Source: Lachnotalea sp. AF33-28 (lineage in GTDB: Bacteria > Bacillota > Clostridia > Lachnospirales > Lachnospiraceae). From it: a stretch of 64,000 bases of DNA. The position numbers were made by a program, and so were the translations under genes. The DNA lies in NCBI RefSeq assembly GCF_003477885.1, contig NZ_QUEE01000002.1, positions 434,001-498,000 of the forward strand, given 5' to 3'. The notes under the pieces were generated by a model, which saw only the letters and a program-made list of their open reading frames with translations, was not told the DNA's origin and made no database searches. This document shows, piece by piece, positions 9,494 through 19,035 of this stretch (its first letter is position 1; each line of letters starts with the position of its first letter).

Positions 9494-10333
9494 ATGGATA
9501 TGACAATTAAAGAAGTGGAAGAGAAAACGGGGCTGTCGCGCTCCAACATCAGGTTTTATGAAAAAGAGGGGCTGATCCAGCCGGAACGCAACGATAAAAA
9601 CGGTTACCGGGACTATACAGAGGAAAACGTTCTGGAAATCAAAAGAATTGCCTTTTTGAGGAGCCTGAATCTGCCGGTGGAGAGCATTCGAGACTGCGTG
9701 AATGGGAAGATACAGCTGAATGCCCTGTTAAGAAAGCAGAATGAGCAGCTGGATCAGGAGATAGTGAAGCTCACAAGATCGAAAAACGTATGCAGCCGGA
9801 TGCTTGAGGATAATGTGGATTCCTATGAGAAATTGGACATAGACCACTATATCGGCGATATGGGCGGATACGTCAGGGAAAACAGGGAGCTGTTTTCTCT
9901 GGATGCGCTGACCTTTGTGAAAGTATGGGGCGGTGTGGCTGTATGGATAGCGCTTACAGCTCTTTGCCTGCTCATCGCTGCGGTATCGTTTTACTTTCTG
10001 CCGGAACGGATTCCGATCCAGTGGAGCGGCGGACAGGCGGCGAATGAGACAGGCCGTTTAGTGATTTTCGCTTATCCGGCCGCCTGTGTTATCATCCGCC
10101 TGCTATTGCGTCCCTTTATATGGAGATGGCTGGGGAATATGGGGCAGGCGGATCTGGTGACCGATTACCTCACCAACTTTCTGTGCTTTGTGGCCTGTTC
10201 CGCACAGATGTTTACAGTTCTGTTCGTATTCGGTGTCATGAAGCATATCACAGCAGTGCTGGCAGTGGATGCTTTGGTCTTTTTCATTGTCCTGTATAAG
10301 GGGCTGATGAAAATGAGCGGACAGAAACAGTAA
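9494..10333 (+). CDS. MerR-family regulator with membrane tail
   Basis: 279 aa. The N-terminal MerR HTH (about 1-70; VEEKTGLSRSNIRFYEKEGL) is followed by a dimer coiled coil (about 75-115). The C-terminal half is membrane-embedded: WGGVAVWIALTALCLLIAAV and three further hydrophobic stretches, including a short LPERIPIQWSGG segment like that of DUF1648 proteins. The effector is unknown; the membrane part suggests sensing of envelope stress or a hydrophobic compound. ATG 9494 and ATG 9500 are both possible starts. The gene converges on the AraC gene at 10348 with a 14-nt gap. Confidence 0.8.
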   Translation: MDMTIKEVEEKTGLSRSNIRFYEKEGLIQPERNDKNGYRDYTEENVLEIKRIAFLRSLNLPVESIRDCVNGKIQLNALLRKQNEQLDQEIVKLTRSKNVCSRMLEDNVDSYEKLDIDHYIGDMGGYVRENRELFSLDALTFVKVWGGVAVWIALTALCLLIAAVSFYFLPERIPIQWSGGQAANETGRLVIFAYPAACVIIRLLLRPFIWRWLGNMGQADLVTDYLTNFLCFVACSAQMFTVLFVFGVMKHITAVLAVDALVFFIVLYKGLMKMSGQKQ

Positions 10334-10347
10334 ATTTTCAAATGTAT

Positions 10348-11259
10348 TCAGTTTGTTTTAAATACTGGCTTTTTGGCCAGCACTTTGCATTTGTAAAAGG
10401 TTTTTCGATATTCGCCGGGTGTCATCCCTTCCATTTGCCGAAAGACCCGGATAAAATACTTTTCGTCTGTATAGCCGCAGGCAAATGCGGTTTCTTTAAT
10501 TGAGAGTTCCCCGGAGGACAGCAGTCCCTTGGCGGCATCAATTCTTGTTCTGTGAACAAATTTAATCAGATTTTTCCCCGTATACTTCTTGAATGTGTAG
10601 GACAGGTAATCCGGATTATAATGAAAGAGAGAAGCCAGATATTTAACGGTGACGGGCTTTCGGTAATTAATCCGGATCCACTCTTTGATGTAATTGATAT
10701 GGGCAGGTACACCGGGAGCAGACAGATAGTGATTTAAGAATTCATGAGTCAGCTCCATGAGCAGCAGGTTTAATGAGTAATGTATCAGATAGCTGGAGTA
10801 TACCGGTTCTATTTTAGAGAGGTTCAGCATCTGCGAAAATAGCTGTAATAGGATACCGGAATCAGAAATGGTTCCGGCCTCCGGCAGGATAAAGCAGTCC
10901 AGCCCGTTTAAAGGACTGGAGGCCAGACGGCTGTTCAGAAAACCGCTTAGGGCATGCTTATCACAGCATGTAAATGGACAATCCTCCCGGAGATGAAAAT
11001 GCACCCAGAAATATGAGAGTTTTTCTTTTGTAATCCTGTATCCGTAATGCTCAAGCCCGGCATAAAGAATGAGAAACTGCTGTGGACCGGTCACGTACTC
11101 ATGTCCTTCCGTTCCCATATAAAGAGTCCCTTCGGTTACATAAATGAACACATAATAGTCCAACCTGCGCCGCTGATGAAAAAAGCCGCCATCACTGTGC
11201 ATATGTCCACAGTCTATATATTGAATTGGATGTGCGCAGATGGTGATTAAATATATCAT
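10348..11259 (-). CDS. AraC-family transcriptional regulator with cupin sensor
   Basis: 303 aa from ATG at 11259, preferred to GTG 11274 because GGTGG lies 9 nt upstream. The N-terminal cupin-like sugar-sensing region (about 15-120) is followed by the AraC two-helix DNA-binding domain (about 200-295; ASLFHYNPDYLSYTFKK and ETAFACGYTDEKYFIRVFRQ). It is divergent from the second sugar importer and is its likely regulator. No membrane segments are present, so it senses an intracellular sugar. Confidence 0.88.
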   Translation of the reverse strand: MIYLITICAHPIQYIDCGHMHSDGGFFHQRRRLDYYVFIYVTEGTLYMGTEGHEYVTGPQQFLILYAGLEHYGYRITKEKLSYFWVHFHLREDCPFTCCDKHALSGFLNSRLASSPLNGLDCFILPEAGTISDSGILLQLFSQMLNLSKIEPVYSSYLIHYSLNLLLMELTHEFLNHYLSAPGVPAHINYIKEWIRINYRKPVTVKYLASLFHYNPDYLSYTFKKYTGKNLIKFVHRTRIDAAKGLLSSGELSIKETAFACGYTDEKYFIRVFRQMEGMTPGEYRKTFYKCKVLAKKPVFKTN

Positions 11260-11497
11260 ATAAGATCTGTCCACCTTTTCTCTGTTATGGATGTTGTTTT
11301 CAATTGCTATATTTACTATACTTTGTTTAACAAATATGCCGGATAATACTTAAAATAGTCAAAAATATATGTTATTATATCACAATTATCGGCGGCGCCG
11401 CAAACCAATATATGGTAAAAGTGATCAATTACCGGTATACATATTTTGACTTTATAAATTGTGGAATATGTTGGGATTTGTAAAAGGAGGATTTAAG
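11260..11497. promoter_or_regulatory. Divergent control region of the second sugar locus
   Basis: This AT-rich gap separates the AraC gene from the binding-protein gene. It contains the dyad GGTAA-N10-TTACC (11414-11433). A TTGACT at 11446 has no convincing -10 partner, so exact promoters are left open. Confidence 0.3.
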
Positions 11498-12862
11498 ATG
11501 CTTAGGAGAAAAAAGATTTATTCACTTCTGACAGCTGTTTGCCTTTCCGCAGCGGTCCTGTCGGGCTGTACGGGAAATGAAAAGGGAAAGGAGACGGACG
11601 GTCAGAACCAACGCACATCGTCTGTGCAGACAGAGACACAGAGTACTGCAGGAGCACAGACTGGCGATGCGGTTGAAATCCGTTTTGCCTGGTGGGGCGG
11701 AGATGCAAGACATGAAGCTACACTGAAGGCGATTGAGGCTTATAAGGATATCGCCCCGAATGTAACAATCGTACCGGAGTATCAGGGATGGGACGGCTAT
11801 GAGGACAAGATGGCCACACAGCTGGCAGGAAAGACACAGCCGGATATCATGCAGGTGGGGTACACAACAATCATGAGCTGGGGAGAGAAGTTCGACTGTT
11901 TCCTGGACTTTAAGAGTCAGGACACGCTGGATCTCGGCCTGTTTGACGAGAACTTCATCAATAATTTCGGTACTTATGCGGACGGCAGAACCATTGCTGT
12001 TCCGGCAGGTATCAGCTCCTATAATCTGGTGGTGAACAAAACAGTGACAGATGCGGTGGGCATTGTGGTACCGGATCAGATGACCTGGGAAGAATTTATA
12101 GAAACCGGTAAAAAGGTGCACGAGGCGAATCCGGATTACTATATGATAACGAGTAACGACGATAACTGGAACCATATGCTTCGTTCCTATATCCGACAGA
12201 TGTCAGGGCGCTGGAGCATAGAGGATGATTATACGGTCATACAGGATAAGGAAGTATTGGTAAGCGCCTTTACCTTCCTGCAGACACTGTTTAAGGAAGG
12301 TGTGGCAGAGCCGATGGAAACCGCATATCCGTACTATGCGAACATTGCGGAGAACAAAAAGTGGCTTTCCAATGAGATCGCCTGCTTTTACTGTGCATCA
12401 TCCGCGATCGGCAATATAAAGGCGGATGGTATGAACCTGGATGTTGTATCCATACCTATTGCGGATGAAGCGAAGAAAACCGGTGTGATCACCATGCCCT
12501 CACAGATGTTCGCTGTAACGGATAATGAAAAGTCAGTAGAAGCGCTTAAATTTCTGGAGTTTTTGTACTCGGATCAAACCGCAGTTGAAATTTTGAAAGA
12601 CTGCCGCGGCGTCCCCGCCGCCGGAGTGGCCAGAGACCTGCTGGCAAAGAAAGATATGCTGGATCCGGTCATCAACAAGGCTGTGAATATTGCGCTGGAG
12701 AATACGGATGCTCCTCCCAGCGTGCTTTCGGAAAACGCCGAAATATATGGTGTGCTGTTCCCGCTTATGCAGGAACTCTGCTATGAGGCGATCACACCGG
12801 AAGATGCGGCGGACCGCATGATCGAAGAATGCCAGGAGATCCTGGACGAGATGAAGAAATAA
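11498..12862 (+). CDS. Sugar-binding lipoprotein of second ABC importer
   Basis: 454 aa from ATG 11498, with AAAGGAGG about 7 nt upstream; an in-frame upstream ATG lacks a ribosome site. The lipoprotein signal ends VLSGC (about residue 24), followed by a short Gln/Thr/Ser linker and a family 1 solute-binding protein. The usual CUT1 opening VEIRFAWWGGDARHEATLKA is visible near residue 60. It is the first gene of an operon with two permeases. A stem-loop after it probably stabilises its part of the mRNA. The neighbouring glycosidase-like and uxuAB genes suggest a uronate-bearing oligosaccharide as substrate; this is inference. Confidence 0.9.
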   Translation: MLRRKKIYSLLTAVCLSAAVLSGCTGNEKGKETDGQNQRTSSVQTETQSTAGAQTGDAVEIRFAWWGGDARHEATLKAIEAYKDIAPNVTIVPEYQGWDGYEDKMATQLAGKTQPDIMQVGYTTIMSWGEKFDCFLDFKSQDTLDLGLFDENFINNFGTYADGRTIAVPAGISSYNLVVNKTVTDAVGIVVPDQMTWEEFIETGKKVHEANPDYYMITSNDDNWNHMLRSYIRQMSGRWSIEDDYTVIQDKEVLVSAFTFLQTLFKEGVAEPMETAYPYYANIAENKKWLSNEIACFYCASSAIGNIKADGMNLDVVSIPIADEAKKTGVITMPSQMFAVTDNEKSVEALKFLEFLYSDQTAVEILKDCRGVPAAGVARDLLAKKDMLDPVINKAVNIALENTDAPPSVLSENAEIYGVLFPLMQELCYEAITPEDAADRMIEECQEILDEMKK

Positions 12863-12868
12863 GAAGAT

Positions 12869-12905
12869 ATGCCCGGCAGAATCCCGGCGGACTTTTGCCG
12901 GGCAT
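12869..12905 (+). promoter_or_regulatory. Intercistronic stem-loop between binding protein and permease
   Basis: A perfect 10-bp stem ATGCCCGGCA / TGCCGGGCAT (12869-12878, 12896-12905) lacks a following T-run, so it is not a full terminator. In binding-protein operons such hairpins protect the upstream mRNA and lower downstream expression, giving more binding protein than permease. Confidence 0.6.
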
Positions 12906-12955
12906 GTGTTATCGTCCGTTTGAAAATCAGCCGGTTTTAGGGAGGGGATCGGATT

Positions 12956-13852
12956 ATGAAGAAAAGTACGTTTATTACCAGAAGAAATAATCAGGGGTAT
13001 CTGTATCTGGCCCCCTGGATCATAGGTTTCCTGGTATTTCAGCTGTACCCTTTGCTGCTGTCACTGTTTTACTCATTGACGGACTACAGCTTTGGTGACC
13101 AGTTCCGTTTTGTGGGTATGACTAACTATATAAAACTGTTTGCGAAAGACCACGAGTTCCGCAATTCCCTGGCGGTTACATTTAAGTATGTGTTTTTATC
13201 TGTTCCGATGAAGCTGCTTTGCGCTCTGTTGGTGGCGATGATATTAAATGTGCAGCTGAAGGGAATGAACTGGTATCGCACCATCTACTATTTGCCGTCA
13301 ATCATGGGGGGCAGTGTTGCTATCGCAATTCTGTGGAGAAACCTGTTTGCGGCGGACGGTATCATCAATACGGCACTTACTTACATCGGGTTGGACAGTG
13401 TTGGTTGGCTGACCAATCCAAAGGTATCCATAATGACGATCAGCCTGCTGTCGGTATGGCAGTTTGGATCCTCAATGATCTTTTTTCTGGCGGCTTTAAA
13501 GCAGGTGCCTAAAGAGCTTTATGAAGCGGCCAGAGTGGACGGATCATCCGGAGTGCGGATATTCTTTCATATCACATTGCCGATGATTAGCCCAATGATA
13601 CTCTTTAATATGATTATGCAGCTGATCAACGCATTTCAGGAGTATACGGCGCCTGCGATCATCACCAACGGAGGTCCGATGAAATCCACCAAACTGTTCG
13701 GGCTCCTGCTCTATGAGACAGGTTTTTCCTATTACAAAATGGGATACGCGTCCGCACAGTCCTGGATACTTTTTGTGATCATCATCGCGTTTACCTGCCT
13801 GATTTTTAAGTCGTCGTCCTACTGGACATTTTATGCGGATGGAGGGGTATGA
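12956..13852 (+). CDS. Sugar ABC importer permease, MsmF/UgpA type
   Basis: 298 aa with six membrane segments and the EAA loop YEAARVDGSSGVRIFFHITL (about residues 187-206). GGGAGGGG precedes ATG 12956. This is the first permease subunit of the second CUT1 importer. As in the first locus, no ATPase gene accompanies it. Confidence 0.9.
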   Translation: MKKSTFITRRNNQGYLYLAPWIIGFLVFQLYPLLLSLFYSLTDYSFGDQFRFVGMTNYIKLFAKDHEFRNSLAVTFKYVFLSVPMKLLCALLVAMILNVQLKGMNWYRTIYYLPSIMGGSVAIAILWRNLFAADGIINTALTYIGLDSVGWLTNPKVSIMTISLLSVWQFGSSMIFFLAALKQVPKELYEAARVDGSSGVRIFFHITLPMISPMILFNMIMQLINAFQEYTAPAIITNGGPMKSTKLFGLLLYETGFSYYKMGYASAQSWILFVIIIAFTCLIFKSSSYWTFYADGGV

Positions 13853-13856
13853 GAGC

Positions 13857-14717
13857 ATGAACAGAACCAGAAAAAGAAATCTGAAAAGACGGTTAAAAAA
13901 AGCGGTGTCCTATGTTCTCCTGACGATGCTGGGGCTGCTCTTTTTATACCCCTTCTGTTTTCTGATTTCCGCTTCTTTTAAGACGAACACAGAGCTTTTG
14001 ACCTCCTACAGCCTGATCCCCAGGCAGATTACGCTGGAATCCTACATAAAGGGGTGGAGAGGTGTGGGAGAGTATTACTTCGGCACATTTATACTGAATT
14101 CGGTAAAAATCGTGTTTCCGGTAGTTGTGCTGACCGTTCTCTCCTGCAGTGTGGTAGCATATGGTTTTGCCAGATTTCGGTTTAAAGGTAGAAATCTGCT
14201 CTTTGGGCTTATGATCTCTACAATGATGCTGCCCAACGCGGCGACAATCATTCCAAAGTATATTATGTTCCGGCAGTTTAACTGGCTGGATACCTACCTG
14301 CCTTTTTGGATTCCGGCGGCCTTTGCGTGTTATCCGTTTTTTATATTTTCTGTAATGCAGTTTATCCGGGGAATCCCGAGAGAAATTGATGAATCGGCTT
14401 TCATGGACGGATGCGGTACCCTGCGCATATTTTTAAGAATTATCATGCCGCTTTGCAAACCGGCTCTGTTCTCTGTGGGGATTTTCCAGTTTATCTGGAC
14501 CTGGAATGATTATTTCAATCCGCTGATATTTATTAACAGCGTCCGAAAGTATAATGTGATGCAGGGGCTGAGACTGAGTATGGACAGCAGCACCAGCATA
14601 TCCTGGGGGCCTATCATGGCCATGTCCTTTGTCGCCATGCTTCCCTGCATTGTGATTTTCTTCCTGGCTCAGAAATATTTTGTAGAAGGCGTTGCGACTA
14701 CGGGGCTGAAGGGATGA
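13857..14717 (+). CDS. Sugar ABC importer permease, MsmG/UgpE type
   Basis: 286 aa from ATG 13857. GGAGGGG ends 9 nt before it, whereas an in-frame ATG at 13833 lies inside the previous gene and has no site. Six membrane segments are present, with the EAA loop DESAFMDGCGTLRIFLRIIM. It starts 4 nt after the previous stop and is probably translationally coupled. It completes the importer channel. Confidence 0.9.
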   Translation: MNRTRKRNLKRRLKKAVSYVLLTMLGLLFLYPFCFLISASFKTNTELLTSYSLIPRQITLESYIKGWRGVGEYYFGTFILNSVKIVFPVVVLTVLSCSVVAYGFARFRFKGRNLLFGLMISTMMLPNAATIIPKYIMFRQFNWLDTYLPFWIPAAFACYPFFIFSVMQFIRGIPREIDESAFMDGCGTLRIFLRIIMPLCKPALFSVGIFQFIWTWNDYFNPLIFINSVRKYNVMQGLRLSMDSSTSISWGPIMAMSFVAMLPCIVIFFLAQKYFVEGVATTGLKG

Positions 14718-14754
14718 GGGTATCAGATCTGTTAAGAGGAGGAGAAAGAGAAAA

Positions 14755-15507
14755 ATGGAGTCATTTGATACAATTACGGCGAATATGTATCCGTGGAAAA
14801 GGTATGCGGAGAATAAACAACTGGAGACAATGCTTGTATTGTTTGCCGATACGAAAAAAGCACATGCCAGAGTAGGGGATCCGCAGGAGATCCAACGCTA
14901 TCTGGATTATGCCGAAGATAATCAGGCGAGCTTTGACTGGGTACAGCTGCATAGCGGTTTTTGGTTTAACCATGCGCCATTAAAGAACTATCCGGATGCA
15001 GGGATAGAGGTGGATGAAGAAACCAATTCCTTTGTGGACAAGGTCATCAGGCTTTGCAAAGGGAAGGGAAAAAAAGTTTCCTATATGCTGGGCAATTTTA
15101 CGCCGCTGGATCAGTTACTGAAAGCTTATCCACAGGTCAGAAACCTGAACAACGGCCTGTTTTGGCAGCTGTTATACGATGCGGCATATGGGATCTTAAC
15201 GCGTTTTCCGCAGCTTGATGAACTGTCCCTGTACTTTTTTGAGTCCATGAATCTGATTCACTATAATAATTTCTTTAAATGTATGAATTACGGTCTGGAC
15301 ATTGATGAAGAAATGATGGAAAAGCATCCGGATCAGATACTGAAACAGGAGTCGCAGTCATGGCCGTATTTAAGCTTTGCAGATCATCTTCGTATGGTGC
15401 TTATGGCTGTTGCCTCCGCCTGCCGTGACCTGTTTTATCCCCAATTAGGTGTAAAACTCTGCTCGATGGCGGGCGGCGGCGTACAAAAATCTATATGGTG
15501 TTTTTAA
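14755..15507 (+). pseudogene. 5' half of a glycosidase-like gene split by the mobile element
   Basis: The ORF gives 250 aa, but only about the first 242 (to CSMAGGG, 15480) belong to the original gene; the last residues VQKSIWCF are encoded by the inserted element. The matching 3' half resumes near 26399 as GKSFCLLTHVWFPY in a compatible frame, and the two together would make about 597 aa. The sequence has an alpha/beta-barrel feel, with many aromatic and acidic residues, and lies directly after the importer genes with AGAGGAGG before the ATG. I do not recognise the family with certainty; an alpha-glucuronidase-like or hexosaminidase-like hydrolase fits the locus. The fragment probably has no activity. 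Confidence 0.8.
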
Positions 15508-15530
15508 GAGAACCGTCCCGGCAGGACAGG

Positions 15531-17201
15531 TCAGGCAGTGACCTGTTCCACCTCCGGGATGGGTTTGAGATTAAAATGAATTTCGATAGAAATGTGTCTT
15601 ATTTTATCTTCGTCAATGCGCTCATGCACGACGATTTCTTTGATTAAGCGGTTAAGGGTGGCTGCGTCCAGCTCTGTGATGTTGGCGTATTCCTGAATGG
15701 CTTCCACCCATTGTTTTGCGTCATTGGCAAGCTGGACTTCATCGGACAGCCGCTTCCTGCCCTCTGACACTTTTGTTTTAAGCTCCGTCTGCTCGGTCTG
15801 TGTCTTTTCCAGCATGGTGTTGAAATTCTGCTCACTGATACGCCCTGCAATCATATCCTCATAAAGCCGCATGACCATTTTGTCCAGAACCTCAATCCGT
15901 TCCTCGTCCCTTGTAAGGGAGCGTTCCATTGCTTCCCGCTGTTCCCGCTGCTCGGCTTCGCAGGTATTGGTCAGGCGGTCGGCAACCGCTTCCCCGTCCA
16001 TCAGGGCGGCTCTGGCACATTCCCGGATTTTTCGCAGCACATGGCTGTAAAGGGTGTCATAATCAATCCGGTGCTGGGTGCAGTGGTTCTTTCCAAAGGC
16101 ATTGTAGGTCTTGCAGGAATAAATTTGCTGGGGATGTTTTGCGTTTGTGTAGCGTATCGTCAGCGACTTCCCACACTCGCCGCATTTTACCAGTCCGGCA
16201 AACAGGCTGATTTCATTGGTCTGTCCCGGACGCTGGCGGGATTTCAGCTTGTTCTGCACAATGTCAAAGCTCATGCGGTCAATCAGCGGTTCATGCTGTC
16301 CCTCCACCACAATCCAGTCCTCCGGCTTCTTTTCCCCAATCGTACCGATTTTGAAACGGTAGTCTTTTTTCTGGGAAGCAATCGCCCCGGTGTAGACTGG
16401 ATTCATCAAAAGGTCTTTGATAACGGAGAAGTCCCACATATACCGCCCGTTTTCCGGGTCTTTCTTTTCCCATTTGGTGCGGGTATTGCGAAGTCCCCGT
16501 TCCCGGTTCCACCATGTGGGACAGGGGATTTTTTCTTCTTCCAGCCGTCTGCGGATATAGTTCGGACCATGACCGTTCAGGGCATATCCGAAAATCAGCC
16601 GCACAATCGGGGCGGTTTCCTCGTCAATGAGCAGATGGTTTTTGTCCTCCGGGTCTTTCCGATACCCAAACGGGGCAAGACACCCGGTAAACTGTCCTTT
16701 CTGCGCTTTCAGAAGATAAGAGGAATGGACTTTCTTGGAAATATCCTTGCTGTACATCTCATTCAGGATATTCTTGAACGGGGCAATGTCGTTGTTATCT
16801 CGCAGGGTGTCGATACCGTCATTCATGGCGATATAGCGGACACCGTTTCTTGGGAAAAAGTCCTCAATCAAATGCCCGGTTTGCAGATAGTTACGCCCCA
16901 GTCGGCTGAGGTCTTTCGTGATGACAAGGTTGATCTGCCTGCGCTCAATGGCTCTCAACATTCTCTGTAAATCAGGACGCTCCATATTAAGACCTGTGAA
17001 GCCATCGTCCTGATAGACTGCCACAACCTCCCATCCCTGCTTTTCGCAGTATTTTTCCAGCATATCACGCTGGTTTGCGATACTGGCACTTTCGCCTTGC
17101 AGGTCATCGTCCTTTGACAGCCTGCAATAGACCGCCGCACGATAGCCCCCGGCAAGTGCCTTTCCGATTGTTCTGTATTCCATTTCGTTCATCATAGCCA
17201 T
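15531..17201 (-). CDS. Large serine recombinase (TnpX-like)
   Basis: 556 aa. The N-terminal resolvase domain holds the catalytic serine S29 in YCRLSKDDD, with the usual active-site arginines in VITKDLSRLGRNY. A recombinase domain (about 175-290), a zinc beta-ribbon (CGECGKSL...YSC, then HC, about 335-375) and a C-terminal coiled coil follow. Such enzymes excise and integrate elements at a 2-bp core. It reads inward from the left end, stopping about 50 nt from the junction. Its start codon directly follows the TnpW stop and has only a weak ribosome site, so translational coupling is likely. Confidence 0.93.
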   Translation of the reverse strand: MAMMNEMEYRTIGKALAGGYRAAVYCRLSKDDDLQGESASIANQRDMLEKYCEKQGWEVVAVYQDDGFTGLNMERPDLQRMLRAIERRQINLVITKDLSRLGRNYLQTGHLIEDFFPRNGVRYIAMNDGIDTLRDNNDIAPFKNILNEMYSKDISKKVHSSYLLKAQKGQFTGCLAPFGYRKDPEDKNHLLIDEETAPIVRLIFGYALNGHGPNYIRRRLEEEKIPCPTWWNRERGLRNTRTKWEKKDPENGRYMWDFSVIKDLLMNPVYTGAIASQKKDYRFKIGTIGEKKPEDWIVVEGQHEPLIDRMSFDIVQNKLKSRQRPGQTNEISLFAGLVKCGECGKSLTIRYTNAKHPQQIYSCKTYNAFGKNHCTQHRIDYDTLYSHVLRKIRECARAALMDGEAVADRLTNTCEAEQREQREAMERSLTRDEERIEVLDKMVMRLYEDMIAGRISEQNFNTMLEKTQTEQTELKTKVSEGRKRLSDEVQLANDAKQWVEAIQEYANITELDAATLNRLIKEIVVHERIDEDKIRHISIEIHFNLKPIPEVEQVTA

Positions 17202-17399
17202 TTACCCACACAATCCAGACGGTATCTGGCTCTTTTGAACCTCATCTTCATTATACTTCATATCTTTCTTTTTAGCAAGATATTCTTTTGTATTTGTTTT
17301 TCCGTATTTCTGGGAAATCAGGCTGACGAATACATCGGTTGCGTCAAGCTCCCCGTCAAACACAGTAGTCACATGAATCTCTGTTTTGTTTTTTGCCAT
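17202..17399 (-). CDS. tnpW: Transposon-encoded TnpW-family protein
   Basis: 65 aa with GGAGG 10 nt before ATG 17399. The N-terminal KTEIHVTTVFDGELDATDVF and the Lys/Glu-rich middle match the TnpW family found next to serine recombinases in Tn4451-type elements. Its role is not known. Its stop abuts the recombinase start, indicating one transcript. Confidence 0.8.
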   Translation of the reverse strand: MAKNKTEIHVTTVFDGELDATDVFVSLISQKYGKTNTKEYLAKKKDMKYNEDEVQKSQIPSGLCG

Positions 17400-17443
17400 A
17401 GGCAGTTATCCTCCATACATGAAAATAGCCAGACAGAGGGTGT

Positions 17444-17631
17444 CGGCAACGAAGTCCGGCAACGGGCTTCAAAAGACCTTGCAAACAATCTCAATCTGGC
17501 GATGGTTACTATTTATACTTTTCTTTTATTTTTCTGTTGTTTTGGTTGTTATAAGGGAGAAAAGCCCGGAAATAAGGGTTTTTCCCCGGCAACCGGCTCG
17601 GCAACGGGATAGCAACAGGGGGTGCAACGGG
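17444..17631. repeat. Degenerate CGGCAACGGG repeats in a gene-free gap
   Basis: Six variants of CGGCAACGGG occur at about 17444, 17457, 17587, 17599, 17611 and 17622, all in the same orientation, in the noncoding stretch between tnpW and the VapE-like gene. Two are 13 nt apart; the last four are spaced 11-12 nt, roughly one helix turn. They resemble iterons, so an origin or regulator site is possible. Confidence 0.5.
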
Positions 17632-17640
17632 CTGTCATTT

Positions 17641-19035
17641 TCAGAATGGAAGCTCCATCTGTTCTGTGACCTCCACAAAACCGTCCATTGTTTTTTCAGA
17701 CGGATTGCCGGAGTCCGTTGCCGGGTTTTCACGCTCCCAGCCCTTTTGCCTGCCATATTCGGAAAACATTCTTGGGTTTTGGAAGTACCGCCAGCCGGAA
17801 ATGCACTGGTTCATAATCTCGTTGATTTCCCGGATTTCCCATTGCTTCGGCTCGTCAAAGGCATGGTTCAAGGCTTCCTTGTAGAGCTGCTTGGAGCAGA
17901 CCATGCTCCCGGTGTACTTATCAAGATACGCCTGTATCATCCCGGCTTTGGTGTCCTCCGGCATAAAATCCCGCTGGTGTTCTTTGAGATACCGCTGCAT
18001 GGCGGGGCTGAAAGCCAGCTTGAACCTGCCGCTTCGGTAAATCTCCATAGCTTCTGCCCACATCTGCTCGATATAGGCTCTGGAAGCAGCTTCATCCTCC
18101 AAAATGTGAGCCTCGGCTTGCTCCGGGTACACCATGACGGGGATAAAGCGGCGGTTGCCGGAACGGTCAAGGGGCAGGAAGTCAAGGGCATTGGAAGTGC
18201 CGCCAAACACGCACTGACGGGGGCGGTCTGCCGGGTGGGTTTCATAGGGTATCTTGTAAACCTCTTTCTGTCGGCTTAAAAACGACTTGATTTCCTCAAT
18301 GCTCTTGGCGTTGGCGGTTGCCATCATTTCCGACATTTCGATAATCCAGTGACCTTGCAGCTTGCGGTACACATTGTCATCGTCCAGCTTCCGCAAATCA
18401 TCGGAGAACCACTCGTCCCGGACTGCCAGCAGACGGAAGAAGGTGGACTTGCCAGCCCCCTGACCGCCTACCAGACAGAGCATGATTTCAAATTTGCACC
18501 CCGGCTGAAAGGCTCGTGAGATTGCGCCCAGCAGGAACAGCTTCAACGCTTCATAGGTGTAATCGTCTGCGTCAGCCCCCAGAAAGTGCCGCAGGCAGAA
18601 ACGGATTCGCTCTGTCCCGTCCCACACAAGGGTATTGAGATAGTCCCGGATGGGATGGTACTTGTTTTCATTCGCCACAATCCCGATGGCGTTATCAATC
18701 TTCTTCTCATTGGTAAGCCCGTAGGTTTCTTCCAGATAGAGAAGCAGATACTTCATGTCCGTATCGTTCAGGGCGGTGCTTTCCCTGTGGAAGCCGATGG
18801 GCTTTATGATGTCCTTGCGGTCGGTCAGGATGTTGTATGCGATAGCCCCGGAAAGCAGCGGGTCACGCTGGAATACGGTCAGGCAGTTCCGTATGCTCTG
18901 ACGGACACCGCCTTTCTCGGTAGTTTCCAGCCCCGCCTTGATTTCCTCAATGCTCTGGGGCGGCTGCATGGCGTTCATGGTGTTTTTTAGTTCTTGCTGC
19001 GTTTGCGGCGGCAAGCTCTGCCATTCGCTTTTCAA
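17641..19035 (-). CDS. VapE-like (virulence-associated E) ATPase/helicase
   Basis: 464 aa. A P-loop VGGQGAGKST lies near residues 187-196, followed by a conserved block including WFSDDLRKLDDDN, IIEMSEM and GGTSNALDFLPLDRSGNRRF, typical of the VapE family of primase-associated helicases on phages and integrative elements. Start TTG 19035 lies inside the upstream primase gene with GGAAGG upstream; ATG 18978 is an alternative with a poorer site. The gene overlaps the CHC2 gene by 89 nt. Together they probably form the element's replication initiation pair. Confidence 0.85.
   Translation of the reverse strand: MKSEWQSLPPQTQQELKNTMNAMQPPQSIEEIKAGLETTEKGGVRQSIRNCLTVFQRDPLLSGAIAYNILTDRKDIIKPIGFHRESTALNDTDMKYLLLYLEETYGLTNEKKIDNAIGIVANENKYHPIRDYLNTLVWDGTERIRFCLRHFLGADADDYTYEALKLFLLGAISRAFQPGCKFEIMLCLVGGQGAGKSTFFRLLAVRDEWFSDDLRKLDDDNVYRKLQGHWIIEMSEMMATANAKSIEEIKSFLSRQKEVYKIPYETHPADRPRQCVFGGTSNALDFLPLDRSGNRRFIPVMVYPEQAEAHILEDEAASRAYIEQMWAEAMEIYRSGRFKLAFSPAMQRYLKEHQRDFMPEDTKAGMIQAYLDKYTGSMVCSKQLYKEALNHAFDEPKQWEIREINEIMNQCISGWRYFQNPRMFSEYGRQKGWERENPATDSGNPSEKTMDGFVEVTEQMELPF

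Noticed and set aside
16041..16970. Long plus-strand ORF opposite the serine recombinase
   Set aside because: Antisense shadow: the minus-strand frame encodes a full recombinase, and the plus frame has no ribosome site or family resemblance.
17386..18279. Plus-strand ORF over the VapE-like gene
   Set aside because: Its sequence is the antisense of conserved VapE motifs; treated as a shadow.
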